DNA of 64,000 bases. Source: Actinomycetes bacterium (lineage in GTDB: Bacteria; Actinomycetota; CALGFH01). Numbering within the stretch: the stretch's first letter is position 1; each line of letters opens with the position of its first letter. This document shows, in pieces, positions 36,302 to 44,880 of the stretch. The notes below the pieces were generated by a model, which was not told where the DNA came from, did no database searches, and saw nothing but the letters and a program-made list of their open reading frames with translations. The position numbers and the translations under genes were made by a program. The stretch lies in assembly GCA_036000965.1 (NCBI GenBank), contig DASYUT010000180.1, positions 18,375 through 82,374 of the forward strand, in the 5' to 3' direction.

Positions 36302-36646
36302 GCACGTCACCAGACGTTCTGCTCGTAACCGAGGCCAGCGACCAAAGGCCTTCCCATCAAGTTACGGACAGGACTTCTGAGGTGCTGCTTAGGCATAGGC
36401 GTCTTGGCGGCCGGCGGCGACCGCCTGCTCGGCCAGCGCGACTCCCGCAGCCCGGCGGCGAGCAGCAGAAGCGTGCGCGCCTCAGCGGAGTGGTCGCCCT
36501 CGACGTGACCGGGTGGTCCAGCCGTCCGGCACCCCGGACCCAGCGGCCGCCCAGCCTGGCCTGCCCGGGACCTGACCGGCGCGGCCAGGCGCTACCGGGG
36601 CGGTCAGGCACCGTCCCGCTCGGCGCCCGGGACCTGACCGGGGCGG
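36302..36646. other. Intergenic region with imperfect repeats
   Basis: No gene seen. Positions about 36565-36655 hold two copies each of CCCGGGACCTGACCGG and GGGGCGGTCAGGCACCG. The first 80 bp after the recombinase stop are less GC-rich and could hold an attachment site, but no matching half-site was found in the window. Confidence 0.5.
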
Positions 36647-37558
36647 TCAGGCACCGCCCTGCCCGGCCGTCGGGGCGAGGCCGGCGGTGGCCAGCGCGGC
36701 CCTGAGGCGGCGGACCGGGCCTTCGAGGCCGCGCGCCGCAGCCAGGGCGTCGAGGCGCTCGCGGTCGGGGGGGTGGGACGGGGTGGCGGTCCAGGCGACG
36801 TCGGTGGCGACCGGCACGATCCGCCGCATCGCCGCGAGGTACTCGCCGCTGCCCTCGAGCGCGCTGGCCAGGCGTGGCGCCAGCCGCCCGCGGCCAGCGA
36901 CCAGCTCGTCCAGGCTGGCGAACTCCGAGACGAGCCTGGCGGCGGTCTTCTCCCCGACCCCGGCGATCCCGGGCAGGCCGTCGGACGGGTCGCCGCGCAG
37001 GATGGCGTAGTCGACGTAGCGGCTGGGCGGGACGCCGTACCGGGCGGCCACGGTCGCCTCGTCGAAGCGGGTGAGCTGCGAGGTCCCCTTGACCGGGAAC
37101 AGCACCCAGGCGACCGGGTCGCGCACCACCTGGAGCAGGTCCCGGTCGCCGGTGACGACCGCGAGGCGCTCGTCGGGGCCGGCCGCCGCGGCGACTGTGC
37201 CGATGACGTCGTCGGCCTCGTACCCCTGGGCCTCGGCGACCGGCAGCCCGGCCGCCTCGAGCACCGCGCGCAGCACCGGGACCTGGCCGGGCAGCTCCGG
37301 TGGGTCGTCGGGGCGGCTGGCCTTGTAGCCGGGCCAGGCCTCGACCCGCCACTGCGGGCGCCAGTCGGCGTCCAGGACGTGCAGGACGGCGCCCGGGCGG
37401 TGGTCGATCAGCAGGCGGGAGAACATGTCGAGGTAGCCGCGGACCGCGTTCACGGGCACGCCGTCAGGGTCGGCGATGGACTTGGGCAGGGCGAAGAACG
37501 CCCGGTACACGATGCTCGGCGAGTCGAGCACCAGCAGGGTGGGCCGTGGGCTGTCCAT
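36647..37558 (-). CDS. 5'-3' exonuclease (Pol I N-terminal/FEN type)
   Basis: About 303 residues from the ATG at 37558. Stand-alone homologue of the 5' nuclease domain of DNA polymerase I. Metal-binding acids are seen in LLVLDSPSIVYRAFFALP, HVLDADWRPQWR, GYEADDVIGTVAA and VVTGDRDLLQV; the helix-hairpin-helix part follows with ILRGDPSDGLPGIAGVGEKT. It should remove 5' flaps and RNA primers or act in repair. The frame is open upstream to 37684 but only through low-complexity sequence. Confidence 0.9.
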   Translation of the reverse strand: MDSPRPTLLVLDSPSIVYRAFFALPKSIADPDGVPVNAVRGYLDMFSRLLIDHRPGAVLHVLDADWRPQWRVEAWPGYKASRPDDPPELPGQVPVLRAVLEAAGLPVAEAQGYEADDVIGTVAAAAGPDERLAVVTGDRDLLQVVRDPVAWVLFPVKGTSQLTRFDEATVAARYGVPPSRYVDYAILRGDPSDGLPGIAGVGEKTAARLVSEFASLDELVAGRGRLAPRLASALEGSGEYLAAMRRIVPVATDVAWTATPSHPPDRERLDALAAARGLEGPVRRLRAALATAGLAPTAGQGGA

Positions 37559-37777
37559 GCCAGGAGCATGCCACGGACGGCCCGGGCGCGGGGCCGGTCC
37601 CGCCGCCGCAACGGCCCGCACGCGGGGCTGTTCCCGCCGCCGCAGCGGCCCCGCACGGGCCGCCCCGACCGGCCGATTTGCCAAACGGGCAGGTCAGTGA
37701 AGTATCGTTCACCCGTCCGTGACCCCCCGACACGGATCGGATGTTCCCGAACCCCCTTCAGGGAGCGCAGTCGCACA

Positions 37778-38773
37778 ATGGCACCCACCAGACCAGTCCG
37801 GGTGCTTCGGTTCGTCGGCGCCATCGTCGTGGCGTCGATGCTCCTTCCCCAAGCCGGAGCCATCGGCGCGGGACGATCCACGGACGTCCCCACCACGCTC
37901 AAGGAGCTGAAGGCCGCCCTTGCCGACGCCAACGCCAGTGAGGCGAAGCTCACCAAGGCGGTGGCGCAGGCCAACGCGGCCCTGAACCAGGCCGAGCACG
38001 AGCTGAAGGCGGCCGGCGACCAGCGGCTCGCGGCGCACCTTCGCAGCGTCTACGCGCAGAAGGCGGTGAACAACGCGGCTGGCCGGGTCCAGCGCCTGCA
38101 GGCGATCCTGGGCAACCGGGCCAGGGGCATCTACATCTCGGGCTCCCCGGCCGACATCCGCGCGCTGATCCAGAGCGGCGACCCCGAGGCGCTGCTCGAC
38201 CAGGTCGCGATCCTCGACCACCTCGCCCAGGAGGGCAACGACTCCCTGGCCGACCTGCTCGTGGCCCAGCGGGACTTCGCCAAGGCGCGCGTGGCGCTGC
38301 TCGAGGCCGAGCAGGACGCGCGGCGGGCCGAGGCAGCCATCCGGGCCAAGATCAAGCAGGCGATCCAGTTCCGCGACGTGCGCATGCTGGCCCTGAACAA
38401 GCTGACCAGCAAGATCACCCTGCTCCGGGGCCGCGTGGCCGCCTTGCAGTTCAACCAGCGGTTGGGCAACGCGCAGCAGGCCGGGGTGGTGCGGCGGGGC
38501 AACACCAGGTGCAACCTGTCGGGCACCTCCAACGCCGAGTACAACATCATCATGAAGGAGTCTGGCGGCAACCCCTACGCCGACAACCCCAGCTCCACCG
38601 CCTTCGGCCTGGGCCAGCTCCTCTACAGCGGCCGGGTCCACTACCTGGGCGTCGCCAACGCGGACACCGTCGACTGCGGCCTGCAGCTCCAGGCGTTCCG
38701 CGGCTACGTGCGCGACCGCTACGGCACGGCCGAGAACGCCTGGGCGTTCTGGCTGTCCCACCACTGGTACTGA
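37778..38773 (+). CDS. Secreted coiled-coil protein with C-terminal transglycosylase-like domain
   Basis: 331 residues. The signal peptide is VGAIVVASMLLPQAGAIGAG. Residues about 40-235 form a long coiled coil of the kind found in peptidoglycan-hydrolase regulators (LKELKAALADANASEAKLTK). The C-terminal 90 residues look like a small lytic transglycosylase/Rpf-like fold: NAEYNIIMKESGGNPYADNP with a likely catalytic Glu in KESGGNP, then SSTAFGLGQLL and AENAWAFWLSHHWY. It probably acts on the cell wall. The start is ATG at 37778 after CAGGGAGC. The frame is open far upstream but without protein-like sequence. Confidence 0.85.
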   Translation: MAPTRPVRVLRFVGAIVVASMLLPQAGAIGAGRSTDVPTTLKELKAALADANASEAKLTKAVAQANAALNQAEHELKAAGDQRLAAHLRSVYAQKAVNNAAGRVQRLQAILGNRARGIYISGSPADIRALIQSGDPEALLDQVAILDHLAQEGNDSLADLLVAQRDFAKARVALLEAEQDARRAEAAIRAKIKQAIQFRDVRMLALNKLTSKITLLRGRVAALQFNQRLGNAQQAGVVRRGNTRCNLSGTSNAEYNIIMKESGGNPYADNPSSTAFGLGQLLYSGRVHYLGVANADTVDCGLQLQAFRGYVRDRYGTAENAWAFWLSHHWY

Positions 38774-38951
38774 GCCGTCCGGCCTGATACCGGCCCGTCC
38801 GGTGCTTGGCCGCCCGCTCCGGTGGCACGCTTGCGGCGTGGCCGGCCGGGCCAGGCCCGGCCCGGGCCGGCGACGCGACGGCCCCAGGGAGCCGGGGCGG
38901 TGCTGGGCAGCCGGGGCAGGTCAGAGGGCAGCTGGGGCGGTTCTGGCCGGG

Positions 38952-39905
38952 TCAGGCGCTCGGCGCGGCCGGCGGCACGGGCTCGCGCCGCTCGGCCCGC
39001 TCGACGTCCGGCTCGATGTAGATGACGCGGGCGGACGGGACCTTCCCGCGCACCGCCGCCTCGGCCCGGTCGATCACGTCGGCGACCTCTGGGAACGACA
39101 ACCCAGGGTCCAGCTCGACCTTGGCCCCGACCAGCAGCTCGTCGGGACCGAGGTGCATGGTGCGCAGGTGGATGAGCTTGCGGACCCCTGCTGTCGACGC
39201 GAGCGCCGCCCGGATCGCGGCCGACTCGTCCCGGCCGGCCGCCTCGCCGACCAGCAGGCTGCGCATCTCGGTGCCCACCACGACGGCGATGACCCCGAGC
39301 AGGACCCCGATTGCCAGGCTCCCGACCGCGTCGAACCGGGGTTCGCCGGTGGTCACGGCCAGGGTGACGCCGACGAGGGCGAACATCAGGCCGAGGAGCG
39401 CGCCCACGTCCTCGAGCAGCACCACGGGGATCTCGGGGCTCTTGGCCCGGTGGATGAACTTCCACCACCCCTGCCCGTGACGGATCTTGTTGGCCTCCCT
39501 GACCGCCGTGCGCAGCGAGAACGACTCGAGCACGATCGCGATCCCGAGGACGGCGAACGCCCACACCGGCGACTGCAGCTCGTGCGGGTGGCGGAGCTTG
39601 TCGTACCCCTCGTAGAGGGCGAACAGCGAGCCGACGGTGAACAGCACGACGGCGACGAGGAAGGCCCAGAAGTACCGTTCCCGCCCGTAGCCGAAGGGGT
39701 GCTCGGGGGTCGGGTCCTTGCGGCCCCGCCGGCCGCCGAGGAACAGCAGCGCCTGGTTGCCGGTGTCGGCCACCGAGTGGATCGCCTCGGCCAGCATCGA
39801 CGACGCGCCCGTGAAGATGAACGCCACGAACTTGGCGATCGCGATCCCCAGGTTGGCCAGGAAGGCCGCCATGATCGCGCGGGCACTGCCCTCCCCTTCC
39901 TTCAC
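38952..39905 (-). CDS. Cation diffusion facilitator family transporter
   Basis: 317 residues. Six membrane helices with the metal-binding motif in helix II, EAIHSVADTGNQALLFLG, and a second set in helix V. The cytoplasmic C-terminal domain has a ferredoxin-like fold (LASTAGVRKLIHLRTMHLGP). It exports divalent metal such as Zn, Co, Fe or Mn using proton antiport; the HxxxD-type site does not by itself name the metal. The start is GTG at 39905, overlapping the stop of the upstream small gene by four bases. Confidence 0.92.
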   Translation of the reverse strand: MKEGEGSARAIMAAFLANLGIAIAKFVAFIFTGASSMLAEAIHSVADTGNQALLFLGGRRGRKDPTPEHPFGYGRERYFWAFLVAVVLFTVGSLFALYEGYDKLRHPHELQSPVWAFAVLGIAIVLESFSLRTAVREANKIRHGQGWWKFIHRAKSPEIPVVLLEDVGALLGLMFALVGVTLAVTTGEPRFDAVGSLAIGVLLGVIAVVVGTEMRSLLVGEAAGRDESAAIRAALASTAGVRKLIHLRTMHLGPDELLVGAKVELDPGLSFPEVADVIDRAEAAVRGKVPSARVIYIEPDVERAERREPVPPAAPSA

Positions 39906-40273
39906 TGCGCGTCACCCCCGTCCGTCGGTCCCGGCTGGCCGGGTGCGCGGAGGGCTCTGCCCACCAGGACGCCGCTCACCACCCCGGGCAGCGACACGAG
40001 CCAGGGCCGGAGGGCGAGGGCGACGATCAGCGACGCGGCCACGAGCACCACGGCGAAGGCCAGGTCGTTGATCCGCTCCATGACCGTGCGCTCGCGCCTG
40101 CCGCCGGGCAGCCGGCCGGCGAGGGCGAGCCCGACCAGCACCGCGAGGGCGAACACGCCGGTGGCCACTCCCCGCTGCGACGCCGGCTGGATCGCGACGG
40201 CGACGCTGCCGACCGTGACCACGAGCAGCGCGGCCAGGATCGCCCCTGCCGGCCGTACCCCCGCGACGCTCAT
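39902..40273 (-). CDS. Small membrane protein cotranscribed with the CDF transporter
   Basis: 123 residues; family not recognised. Four hydrophobic segments: PAGAILAALLVVTVGSVAVA, GVATGVFALAVLVGLALAGR, INDLAFAVVLVAASLIVALA and LVSLPGVVSGVLVGRAL. Its stop overlaps the transporter start by four bases (GTGA), which implies coupled translation and suggests a related function. The start is ATG at 40273 after AGGAGGAG. Confidence 0.78.
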   Translation of the reverse strand: MSVAGVRPAGAILAALLVVTVGSVAVAIQPASQRGVATGVFALAVLVGLALAGRLPGGRRERTVMERINDLAFAVVLVAASLIVALALRPWLVSLPGVVSGVLVGRALRAPGQPGPTDGGDAQ

Positions 40274-40587
40274 CGCCGTGACTCCTCCTGTCCGGCTCGC
40301 CGCTCGCGCGGCGGGCAGCCGTAGCCTACCCGCTCGGGGTCCGCCGCTGGGCGCCCATGCCCGGCGGAGGCGTCACCAGCGCGCTACCGAGTTGAGTGGA
40401 TTCCCGTTGAGATGCTACAAACCGTTGGCGCCGCCCCAAACGCTCGGCGACAGGGCTCTGACCTCAGGTGCCCGCCCGGGTGGGCGGCGTGCGGCAGGAA
40501 GTCCCCCCACCGGTCATGGCGACAAGCGCACGCCGCAAGCTTGCGGAACCGAGCGTTGGTGGCTCGCTCCCGGGCAGGAAGGGCACC

Positions 40588-42117
40588 ATGAGCATCATCC
40601 CCCAGACCATCGCCGACGACCAGCAGCTCGAGCACTACGGCTACCGTCCGCGGTACCTCCGGACGCTCAGGTCCTTTGAGGCGTTCGCTATCGGCTTCTC
40701 GTTCATCTCGATCACGACCGGGGTGTTCATCGGGTTCGGCTTCGTGCTGAACACCGCCGGCCCAGCCGGCGTCTGGACCTGGCTGATCGCCTTGGTGGGC
40801 CAGACGCTCGTCTCGCTGATCTGCGCCGCCCTGGCCGCCAAGTTCCCCCTGTCCGGGTACCACTACCAGTGGGGCACCCGCTTGGCCAACCCGGTCGTGG
40901 GCTGGTGGCTCGGCTGGCTCGGCCTCACCTACCTGACCCGTCGTGGTCATCTCGGTCGACTACGCCTTCGCGCAGTCGGCGTTGCAGCCCATGTTCGGCC
41001 TCGAGTACACGCCCACCAGCGCGGCGGTGCTCACCTTCGTCACGGTGGCGGTCCAGGCGGCGGTGATCATCTGGTCGACGCCGATCACCACCAAGATCAA
41101 CAACGCCGCCGTCGTCTTCGAGGTGGTCGGCATCGTCGAGCTGTGCATCGTGCTGCTCTCGGCCGCGCTGCTCGCCTCCCGCGGCAACTGGGGCAACCTG
41201 CACCTCGACCGGGATCGTGCCCGAGGAGGGCTGGTTCCGCTGGCTCGGCCCGTTCATGCTGGCCGCGACGCTCGGCGCCTACAACCTGGTCGGTTTCGAG
41301 TCGGCTTCGAACTTCTCGGAGGAGACCCAGGACCCACGGCGGGCCAACCCCCAAGGCGATGGTCCGCGCCGTGGTGCTGTCCGGGGTGCTCGGCTTCCTC
41401 CTCTTGGCCACCCTCGCGGTGGCCGTGGGCGACGTCAAGGCCACGAGCGAGGACGCCTCCCCGGTCGCCTTCGTCCTTTCCGACGTGCTCGGTCCGAGCA
41501 TCGAGAAGATCTTCCTCGCGTTCATCTGCGTCTCGATCTTCTGCTGCGGCATGATCTGCCTGGCCACCGGGTCGCGCCTGTGCTGGGCGATGGCCCGCGA
41601 CCGGCGCCTGCCCGGACATCAGCTCCTCTCCCAGGTGCCCCGGATGACCGGCGGCCCGACCTGGGCCACGCTGGCCATGGCGGGCGTCGGCTTGCTGATC
41701 CTGTTCATCCTGCGCACCAACACCACCGCGCTCATCGACCTGTTCACTGCCTCCACGCTCTCCCCCGCGCTGCTCTACACGGGCACGGTGCTGCTCTACG
41801 CCGGGTTCTCCCACCGGGTCACGCCCGAGCCGGGCTACTTCCACCTCGGCCGCTGGGAGAGACCGGTGCTGACCGGCGCCTTCGTCTGGCTCGCCTACGA
41901 GCTGGTCATCCTGTTCGGCCCGGCCCAGTTCCGCACCGCCCAGACGTACGTGGCCGGGGCGCTCGTGGTTGGCCTGGTCTTCTTCGGGATCATGTGGTCC
42001 CTCGAGCCGGCGGCCATGCGCACCTCGGTTGTTGACGAGCGCCGTGTCGACGTGACCGACCTGCCCCCCGACGACCACGACGCCCGGGAGACCGTCCGCA
42101 CCAACGCCATGTGGTAG
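40588..42117 (+). pseudogene. APC superfamily amino acid permease with three frameshifts
   Basis: About 510 residues when the frames are joined; twelve membrane segments of the amino acid permease type (FEAFAIGFSFISITTGVFIG; LFGLEYTP-like loops; VRAVVLSGVLGFLLLATLAV). The frame must change at about 40938 (before VVISVDYAFAQSA), at about 41208 (before TGIVPEEGWFRWLG) and at 41350-41354, where removing one C from CCCCC gives RRANPKAMVRAVV. All three are explained by one extra base each. The start is ATG at 40588. A strong terminator follows at 42186. It is either a decaying gene or, given how well the rest is kept, an assembly artefact. Confidence 0.85.
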
Positions 42118-42185
42118 CACCTAGGAGGTGGTAGCACCCAGGAGCAGCAGCACCCCAGGAGCAGCAGCACCCCAGGGGGCCCCTA

Positions 42186-42222
42186 CGGGGCAGCCGCGCA
42201 AAGCGCGGCTGCCCCGTTTGTT
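42186..42222 (+). terminator. Intrinsic terminator after the permease
   Basis: 14-bp perfect stem CGGGGCAGCCGCGC / GCGCGGCTGCCCCG with an AAA loop, followed by TTTGTTC. It lies 70 bp after the permease stop, with a CAGGAGCAGCAGCACCC duplication (about 42138-42170) between. Confidence 0.9.
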
Positions 42223-42259
42223 CTGCCCGCGCGGCTGTCCCGATCTGGCTCTTGAGGAG

Positions 42260-42551
42260 CCACCAGCACCGCGCCCGCCGCCGGCACGGCGAAGTGCGCC
42301 TCCAGCAGCGCCGGGATGTTGGGGCACAGGAACGCCACGCGGTCGCCGGCCTCGACGCCTGCGCCGGCCAGCGCCGACGCCAGCCGGTTCACGCGCTCGT
42401 GGAACTTGCGGTAGCTGTAGCGGCGCTCGCCGTGCACCACCGCGACCTTGTCGGGGTAGACGAACGCGCTGCGCCGCAGGAAGCTCACCGGTGAGAGCTC
42501 GGTCCGATAGACCTTCGCAAGCGCCGGCGGTTCGGGGACGGAAACGGTCAT
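42260..42551 (-). pseudogene. Acyl-CoA synthetase (AMP-binding), N-terminal fragment
   Basis: From the ATG at 42551 (preceded by GGAGG) about 97 codons match the N-terminus of AMP-dependent acyl-CoA synthetases: SFLRRSAFVYPDKVAVVHGE, YSYRKFHERVNRLASALA, DRVAFLCPNIPALLEAHFAV. Full enzymes have about 540 residues; here similarity stops after AAGAVLVA and the frame ends at 42183 after unrelated codons. The start and ribosome binding site are intact, so a 122-residue product could still be made, but the catalytic parts are gone. Confidence 0.82.
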
Positions 42552-42761
42552 GGCGGCCTCCGGTCTGATCGGTGAGTTCGGTGGAGAAAGCCAACCGCCG
42601 GCGCGCCGGGCGCGCCAGGCGCAGTGCCCACGCGTTCGCTACGCAATGCCCACGCAGTCGGCGCAGGCGGGTGTGAGCGGCCGGGTCGTGGCCCGGCTGG
42701 GGCCGGGCGGCGGCACGCCGGTCAACGGACGGTTGTCGCGACCGGGCGCGCGGTGCGGGCG

Positions 42762-44543
42762 TTAGCCGTGGCCGGCGCGGAGCTGCTCGATGCGAGCGAT
42801 GTAGCTCTGGACGCGGAGCTGCGCGAACAGCTGGCCCGCCGCCTCGAGGTGCTCGGCGGCGCTTCCGGCTTGGCGCTGCGCGCGCGCGAGCTCGGCCAGC
42901 GCGAGGTGGGTGCGCCCGGCGTCGAAGCGCGACCCAATCGCCTCGAAGGTCCGCAGCGCCTCGCCCAGCCGGCGCTCGCCCTCGCCGTGGTCGCTCCCGG
43001 CACGGGCGATGTTGCCCAGCGCCCGTTGGGCCAGGCCGACGGCCCACTTGAAGCCAACTTCGCCGCTGATCTGCAGCCCGTGCAACGCCTCGGTCTGCGC
43101 TTGGGCAGCGTCGCCCCGGAGCAGATAGGCCTCGGCGAGCCAGCCCTTGAACCAGCCGACGAGCCGCGAGTAGCCCATTCCGGCGAGCAGGTCGATGGAC
43201 TCCTCGAGGAGCCGGATCGCCTGGTCCGCATCGCCGCGCTCCAGGTATGCGTAGCCCGTCCACCCGAGGGAGAACGAGTTGTTGAGCGGGTCCGGTGACA
43301 GCTCGATGCTGCGGTGGCCCCAGGCGATCGCCTCGTCCTCGTCCCCGCGCGTGGCCGAGTAAAAGGCGCGGTTCCAGGCGGCATAGCTCTGGAGGCGGTG
43401 GTCCCCGAGCTCCTCGCCGATGGCGAAGCCGCGGGCGGCGCACGCTAGCGCCGCGTCCAGCTCGCCCATGAAGTAGAGGTTGAGGCCTTGCCAATTGAGG
43501 GACTGGCCGAGCCAGAAGCGCTCCCCCGTTGGCTGCATGAGCTCAACCGCGCGGCGGGCATGATCGAGGCCTTCCTGAAAGCGCGAGACCCACATCGATT
43601 CCTTGGCCAGCACGTAATGCGCCTTGCCCTGGGTTGCCGAATCGCCGGCGCGCGCCGCCGCCGCGATGGCGCGCTCGGCACACGCCACCGCCTGCTGGTA
43701 GTTGCCCAGGTGGCTGTGCGCGTGCGCGAGCTCGAAGTAGAAGCGACCGCCGAGCCCCGTATCACGGAGCTGATCCAGGCGCGCACGGTGGCGCTCCAGC
43801 AGGTCGACGGTATCCCGGAAGCGACCCAGGAAGTAGTTCGAGGCCGCCAGGACCACGGCCAGCTCGACCAGCTGCCGATCCTGCTCGTCGGCCGGCAGGC
43901 GCGCTACGTGCGCCTGCGCCTCTTCGAGCGCCCGGGCGGCGTCCGGGTGCGCGTGGACCCGGGCCGCCTTGGCGGCGAAGCGCGTCAGGTATTCGACGGC
44001 CTTGGGAGACTCGTGGGTCCTGGCATAGTGGTGGGCCAGTCGATCGTAGACCTCCTCCAGCCGGTCCGCGTAGCGCGCTTCGAGGGCGCGGCCGGCGGCC
44101 GCGTGCAACGCACGCCGCCGCCCGGCCAGCAGGGTCTCGTAGGCCACATCTTGCGTAAGCGCGTGCTTGAACACGAACCCGGGCTCCCGGCCCACCTGCT
44201 CGTAGATGAGCTCCAGCCGCTGGAGCTCCTGGAGCTGCGGGGGCAGCGGAGCAGCCTCCTGCCAGACGGCCCCGAGCAGCCGCAGCGGGACCTCCCGGCC
44301 CAACACGGACGCGGTCTGCAAGACCCGACGAGGCGTGTCCGCCAGTCGATCCATGCGGGCCATCAGCACGCCCTGGATGGTCTCTGGAACGATCGTGTCG
44401 GCGCCGACCTGACCGTGCTCGAGCACCGCGCGCGCCAGCTCCTCCAGGAAGAAAGGGTTGCCCTCGCCGCGCTCCAGGATCACCTGCGCCAGGGCCTCGG
44501 GGACCCGGTCCGCCTGGAGCACGGAGCGGACCACGCCCAGGCG
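42762..44543 (-). CDS. Large cyclase/ATPase regulator, C-terminal part (TPR), frame 3 of a broken gene
   Basis: C-terminal part of the gene that begins at 46422. It starts after the second frameshift (about 44538-44545, one C apparently missing in GACGCCTGGGC) with LGVVRSVLQADRVPEALAQV, the end of the ATPase module (NPFFLEELARAVLEHG; AVWQEAAPLPPQLQELQRLE). Then about 450 residues of TPR-like helical repeats follow (GNYQQAVACAERAIAAAARA; LGNIARAGSDHGEGERRLGE). The frame is open up to 45101, but that part is antiframe to the real gene. TPRs in such regulators bind partners or ligands. Confidence 0.82.
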   Translation of the reverse strand, partial: RLGVVRSVLQADRVPEALAQVILERGEGNPFFLEELARAVLEHGQVGADTIVPETIQGVLMARMDRLADTPRRVLQTASVLGREVPLRLLGAVWQEAAPLPPQLQELQRLELIYEQVGREPGFVFKHALTQDVAYETLLAGRRRALHAAAGRALEARYADRLEEVYDRLAHHYARTHESPKAVEYLTRFAAKAARVHAHPDAARALEEAQAHVARLPADEQDRQLVELAVVLAASNYFLGRFRDTVDLLERHRARLDQLRDTGLGGRFYFELAHAHSHLGNYQQAVACAERAIAAAARAGDSATQGKAHYVLAKESMWVSRFQEGLDHARRAVELMQPTGERFWLGQSLNWQGLNLYFMGELDAALACAARGFAIGEELGDHRLQSYAAWNRAFYSATRGDEDEAIAWGHRSIELSPDPLNNSFSLGWTGYAYLERGDADQAIRLLEESIDLLAGMGYSRLVGWFKGWLAEAYLLRGDAAQAQTEALHGLQISGEVGFKWAVGLAQRALGNIARAGSDHGEGERRLGEALRTFEAIGSRFDAGRTHLALAELARAQRQAGSAAEHLEAAGQLFAQLRVQSYIARIEQLRAGHG

Positions 44544-44880
44544 TCCGCAGGGCTGAGGCGTCGCAGGGCGAGCTGCGTCACGTACGAGTGCTCCCCCCAA
44601 GGCGGTTGGTAGCCGTGACGCCACGTGCACACCAGCAGGATCTGCGCCCCGGCCAGGCTCTCCGCGAGCGAGGCGAGGTACTCCTCGGAGGACCGGTCGA
44701 TCCAGTGCAGGTCTTCGACCGCGAAGATGATCGGCCGTTGCTGGCTGCCGTTTAGGCTCCAGGTCTTCAGGGTCTCGAAGATGCGCACCTTGATCCCCTC
44801 CGGGCTCAGATGCCCCAGGGCCGCAGCGCCGTCGCCCACACCGAGCAGGTGCAGGATGTAGGGGGCGTGGCGGTCCGGCT
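44544..44880 (-). pseudogene. Large cyclase/ATPase regulator, middle segment (frame 2 of a broken gene)
   Basis: Segment of the same gene, in a frame different from both neighbours. It encodes EPDRHAPYILHLLGVGDGAA and the Walker B part of the ATPase, RPIIFAVEDLHWIDRSSEEY, then ILLVCTWRHGYQPPWGEHSY. The entering shift at about 44880 fits the loss of one C (GGCCTGGAG read as GGCTGGAG); the leaving shift fits another lost C at about 44540. Confidence 0.75.
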
